64,000 nt of DNA from Cyclobacteriaceae bacterium (GTDB lineage: Bacteria; Bacteroidota; Bacteroidia; Cytophagales; Cyclobacteriaceae). The position numbers and the translations under genes are program-made. The notes below the pieces were generated by a model that saw nothing but the letters and a program-made list of their open reading frames with translations, did not search any database and was not told the origin of the DNA. Location of the stretch: NCBI GenBank assembly GCA_016787565.1, contig JAEUUG010000012.1, positions 62,001 through 126,000 of the forward strand, written 5' to 3'. Below are positions 61,110-64,000 of the stretch, piece after piece; position 1 is the first letter of the stretch, and each line of letters starts with the position of its first letter.

Positions 61110-64000
61110 ATGAAGGTTAAGGCTACGGTTATTGATGAAATACTTTCTCCCCTGCGACTTTACCCCAAAAAGGATTTTACGCGTAAGGAAGTTAACGAAA
61201 ACCCTCCCCTCCGTGCTGAACTTTTTAGTACAGAACAAATGGAATACCATGCACAGCAATTGGCTGTGCATCAAACTGTATCCTACGGCCAATCAGCGGA
61301 GCTTCTTTTGAAGGAACTATCAGACAATGAAAAAATACTTTTCCAGGTCAATAGTCTACTTCAAAAAAGTGTTAAGGAAAAAAAATCGATAAGTCCTGCG
61401 GCCGAGTGGATGCTTGACAATTTTTACCTGATCGAAGATCAAATCAGGATAGCGAAACGCCACCTGCCGAAAGGATACAGTAAAGGTTTACCAAAATTAA
61501 AAAGCGGTCCATTGGCAGGGTTCCCGCGCGTGTATAACATCGCCATCGAAATTATTGCGCACAGCGATGGACATATTGACATTTATCAACTACAAAATTT
61601 TATAACAGCGTATCAAAAAGAAAGACATCTCACCCTGGGTGAATTATGGGCATTCCCCATCATGCTTCGGCTAGCCTTGCTGGAGAACCTTAGCCGTGTA
61701 GCAGCGCGTATAGCCGTTGATAGAAATGACTCAGCGCTAGCCAACAAATGGGCCCGGAAAATTATTGATACGGTTGAAAATAATCCCAAGGATCTTGTAC
61801 TAGTCATTGCAGATATGGCACGGTCCGAGCCACCCCTTGTAAGTTCATTTGTTGCCGAGTTTGTACGCAAACTTCAGTGGAAAGGCATAGAGCTTACCTT
61901 ACCGCTTCATTGGGTTGAGCAACAATTATCCGAAACAGATAATAGCACCAATTCTATGGTTCTCATGGAGAATCAACACCAGGCTGCTAACCAGGTATCC
62001 GTCAGTAATAGCATTAACAGCTTGCGCTTCCTCGCTAAAACAGACTGGCGTGATTTTGTTGAAAACATGAGTGTTGTTGAAAAAACTTTACGTGGTGATG
62101 TACATAGTGTGTATGCCACCATGGACTTCTATACACGTGACCATTACCGCCATGCCGTAGAGGACATTGCCAACCACAGCGGCTTATCGGAAAGTGATGT
62201 GGCGCGTCTAGCCATTGATCTCGCCCGTAAAAGTTTCGAAGAAAATGTTGAAGACGAACGAAAAGCTCATGTGGGATATTACTTGCTCGAAGCCGGACTC
62301 GTTCAAACTGAATCTGCTGCACGCGTTCACTTGCCTTTATGGAAAATAGCGCAAAAAAAAATAGTTCGCTCAGCTGGTATCCTGTATACCATCACAGCAG
62401 TACTGACTACCATACTCATTGCAGGTGGAATGGTTTTGGTGGCTGCCGATGGCATTCCGAAAGGCTGGCTGATACTGGTTGGAATAATGTCACTGATAAG
62501 CGCAAGTCATTTTGCCTTGTCTATAGCAAATTGGTGGTCAACGTTATGGATTAAACCTGCTCCTTTACCAAAGCTGGACTATTCATCAGGGATTCCTGCT
62601 GAAAATAGAACCCTGGTAGTGGTGCCAACTTTACTCGTGAGTCCGGCACAGATTGAAAAATTAATAGAGGAACTTGAAGTTCGCTTCTTGTCAAATCGCG
62701 ATCCAAATCTCTTATTTGGATTAGTAACAGATTTTCGTGACGCACCCGAACAAATATTGCCTGAAGATGAAAATCTCATTCAACTGGCCACGGAAAGAAT
62801 AATCGGATTAAACACGCGGTATAACCGTTCAACAAACGACACATTTTTTTTATTTCATCGTCCACGAACCTGGAATGATGTTGATCAAATCTGGATGGGA
62901 TATGAGCGTAAACGAGGAAAGCTCACACATCTCAATCACCTTCTCCGGGGCAGGTCACACGACAAGTTTTCGGTCATACTAGGTGATGAGCAAATCTATA
63001 AAACTGTCAAGTACATCATTACGCTTGATACGGATACACAACTGCCTCGGGAAGCAGCCTGGAAATTAGTAGGCCTGATGGCACATCCACTTAACAAACC
63101 CCATTTTGACGAAACCAAGAACCGGGTAACAGAAGGCTATACCATTATTCAACCGCGTATTGCCATTAGCCTTCATGGCGCCCCGCGATCAGGCTTTACC
63201 CGTCTGTATGAAAATGATTCTGGTATTGATCCTTACACGCGTGTAACATCAGATGTGTATCAGGACTTGTTTGGGGAAGGTTCCTACATTGGAAAAGGAA
63301 TTTACGAAATCGATGCTTTTGAAAAAGCATTGAACAACCGCCTTCGGGAAAACAGAATTCTTAGTCATGATTTATTGGAAGGATCATACGCTCGCTGCGG
63401 ATTTGCAAGTGATATTCAGTTTTATGAAGACTACCCCGCACGCTACGCGGTTGACATCAACAGAAGGCATCGCTGGATTCGAGGTGACTGGCAAATTGGA
63501 AACTGGTTTTTGCCGATTGTGCCCGGAGCAAAAAAACGATCAGAAAAAAATCCGATTTCCCTACTATCCAAATGGAAAATTTTTGATAACCTCAGGCGCA
63601 GTGTAGTACCTATCGCTCATTTGATGCTGCTGATTGGCGGCTGGACACTGTTACCTGCTTCGTGGTTTTGGACGCTTTCCATTATCGCCATCATGCTGCT
63701 TCCATCGGTTCTTAGTGCCCTATGGAGCAGTATCCGTAAACCCAAAGAAATAGGCCTTACACAACACATTAATAATACTGTTGGCCTTACGTCAAAGAGT
63801 ATTCTTCAATCTTTATTTGCATTTGTATGTCTGCCGTACGAAGCCTTTGTCAGTTTTGACGCAATCGCACGTACACTGTGGCGCATTCATATTTCGCGAA
63901 AAAAACTTTTAGAATGGAACCCATCTGGACTGAATAAGAAACAGAACACAGGTCTGCTCAACACATACAAAGTAATGTGGATAGCCCCCGTTCTTTCGGC
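61110..64000 (+). CDS. ndvB: Cyclic beta-1,2-glucan synthase (NdvB-like), N-terminal and glycosyltransferase part, cut by window edge
   Basis: Open to the right edge, 963 codons seen, no stop. The first ~400 residues form the typical N-terminal region (SPAAEWMLDNFYLIEDQIRI, RHLPKGYSKGLPKL). After two hydrophobic helices (about 425-475) a family 84-type glycosyltransferase domain follows: TLDTDTQLPREAAWKLVG with the DxD motif, EGSYIGKGIYEIDAFEKAL, SHDLLEGSYARCGF, and the catalytic RRHRWIRGDWQI motif; more membrane helices follow. A GH94-type phosphorylase region would lie beyond the edge. Makes periplasmic or secreted cyclic glucans, for osmoadaptation or interaction with hosts. Confidence 0.9.
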   Translation, partial: MKVKATVIDEILSPLRLYPKKDFTRKEVNENPPLRAELFSTEQMEYHAQQLAVHQTVSYGQSAELLLKELSDNEKILFQVNSLLQKSVKEKKSISPAAEWMLDNFYLIEDQIRIAKRHLPKGYSKGLPKLKSGPLAGFPRVYNIAIEIIAHSDGHIDIYQLQNFITAYQKERHLTLGELWAFPIMLRLALLENLSRVAARIAVDRNDSALANKWARKIIDTVENNPKDLVLVIADMARSEPPLVSSFVAEFVRKLQWKGIELTLPLHWVEQQLSETDNSTNSMVLMENQHQAANQVSVSNSINSLRFLAKTDWRDFVENMSVVEKTLRGDVHSVYATMDFYTRDHYRHAVEDIANHSGLSESDVARLAIDLARKSFEENVEDERKAHVGYYLLEAGLVQTESAARVHLPLWKIAQKKIVRSAGILYTITAVLTTILIAGGMVLVAADGIPKGWLILVGIMSLISASHFALSIANWWSTLWIKPAPLPKLDYSSGIPAENRTLVVVPTLLVSPAQIEKLIEELEVRFLSNRDPNLLFGLVTDFRDAPEQILPEDENLIQLATERIIGLNTRYNRSTNDTFFLFHRPRTWNDVDQIWMGYERKRGKLTHLNHLLRGRSHDKFSVILGDEQIYKTVKYIITLDTDTQLPREAAWKLVGLMAHPLNKPHFDETKNRVTEGYTIIQPRIAISLHGAPRSGFTRLYENDSGIDPYTRVTSDVYQDLFGEGSYIGKGIYEIDAFEKALNNRLRENRILSHDLLEGSYARCGFASDIQFYEDYPARYAVDINRRHRWIRGDWQIGNWFLPIVPGAKKRSEKNPISLLSKWKIFDNLRRSVVPIAHLMLLIGGWTLLPASWFWTLSIIAIMLLPSVLSALWSSIRKPKEIGLTQHINNTVGLTSKSILQSLFAFVCLPYEAFVSFDAIARTLWRIHISRKKLLEWNPSGLNKKQNTGLLNTYKVMWIAPVLS

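Noticed and set aside
1-64000. CRISPR arrays, insertion sequences, integrases, rRNA operons, riboswitches
   Set aside because: No evenly spaced repeats, transposase or integrase motifs, or rRNA or known riboswitch cores were recognised by reading.

Overview
The window is chromosomal DNA of a Bacteroidota bacterium, most likely of the order Cytophagales. The evidence is a T9SS-type sorting domain, a TamB/TamL pair with a lipidated TamA homologue, a PafA-type phosphatase, a MraY with a long extra loop, many outer-membrane barrels and lipoproteins, Bacteroidota-type promoters (TTG then about 18-19 nt then TAnnTTTG), and few strong Shine-Dalgarno sites. The order assignment is inference. Most of the window is core genome; no transposase, integrase, phage gene or CRISPR array was seen.

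Layout. 1-8.4 kb (minus): division and cell wall (dcw) cluster mraZ-rsmH-ftsL-ftsI-murE-mraY-murD-ftsW (ftsW runs off the left edge), without murF, and preceded by a three-unit MraZ-box array. 8.5-12.7 kb: an AT-rich two-gene cassette (surface lipoprotein and small barrel) bracketed by two decayed copies of the 3' end of the caiB-type CoA-transferase gene that follows. 12.8-23.7 kb: mnmA, tRNA-Arg(ACG), an outer-membrane barrel, an enoyl-CoA hydratase/isomerase, a PAP2-like protein, rpoN, asnS, a UspA protein, ltaE, a secreted mini-protein that is almost only a T9SS domain, and the NAD(P)HX repair fusion. 23.7-27.9 kb: nuoABCD, a DUF1761 protein and a YitT-family protein.

28-32.4 kb (minus): three tandem exported amidohydrolase-fold proteins, of which only the middle one keeps the metal ligands. 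32.6-33.7 kb (plus): a sulfur/redox operon (rhodanese, small membrane protein, OsmC) behind a CRP/FNR-type palindrome. 33.6-42.6 kb: SUI1-type factor, membrane J-domain protein, a second UspA, AlkB-type monooxygenase, 2-oxoacid dehydrogenase E2, an orphan ParA with a small partner, an NSS transporter and PafA phosphatase. 42.7-51 kb: WG-repeat protein, an unknown helical protein, a response regulator, ALDH7-type dehydrogenase, HtrA protease and Hsp20. 51.4-58.7 kb: tamB-tamL. 58.8-64 kb: a 39-residue membrane protein, a DUF2383 protein, a PNPOx-like protein, a response regulator and a cyclic beta-1,2-glucan synthase that runs off the right edge.

The most unusual structures are the caiB 3'-end copies around the AT-rich cassette, the amidohydrolase triplet with two apparent pseudoenzymes, intrinsic terminators buried in the last codons of convergent genes, and the CRP/FNR-like site at a class II position. 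No clearly new multi-gene defence or biosynthetic system was recognised.
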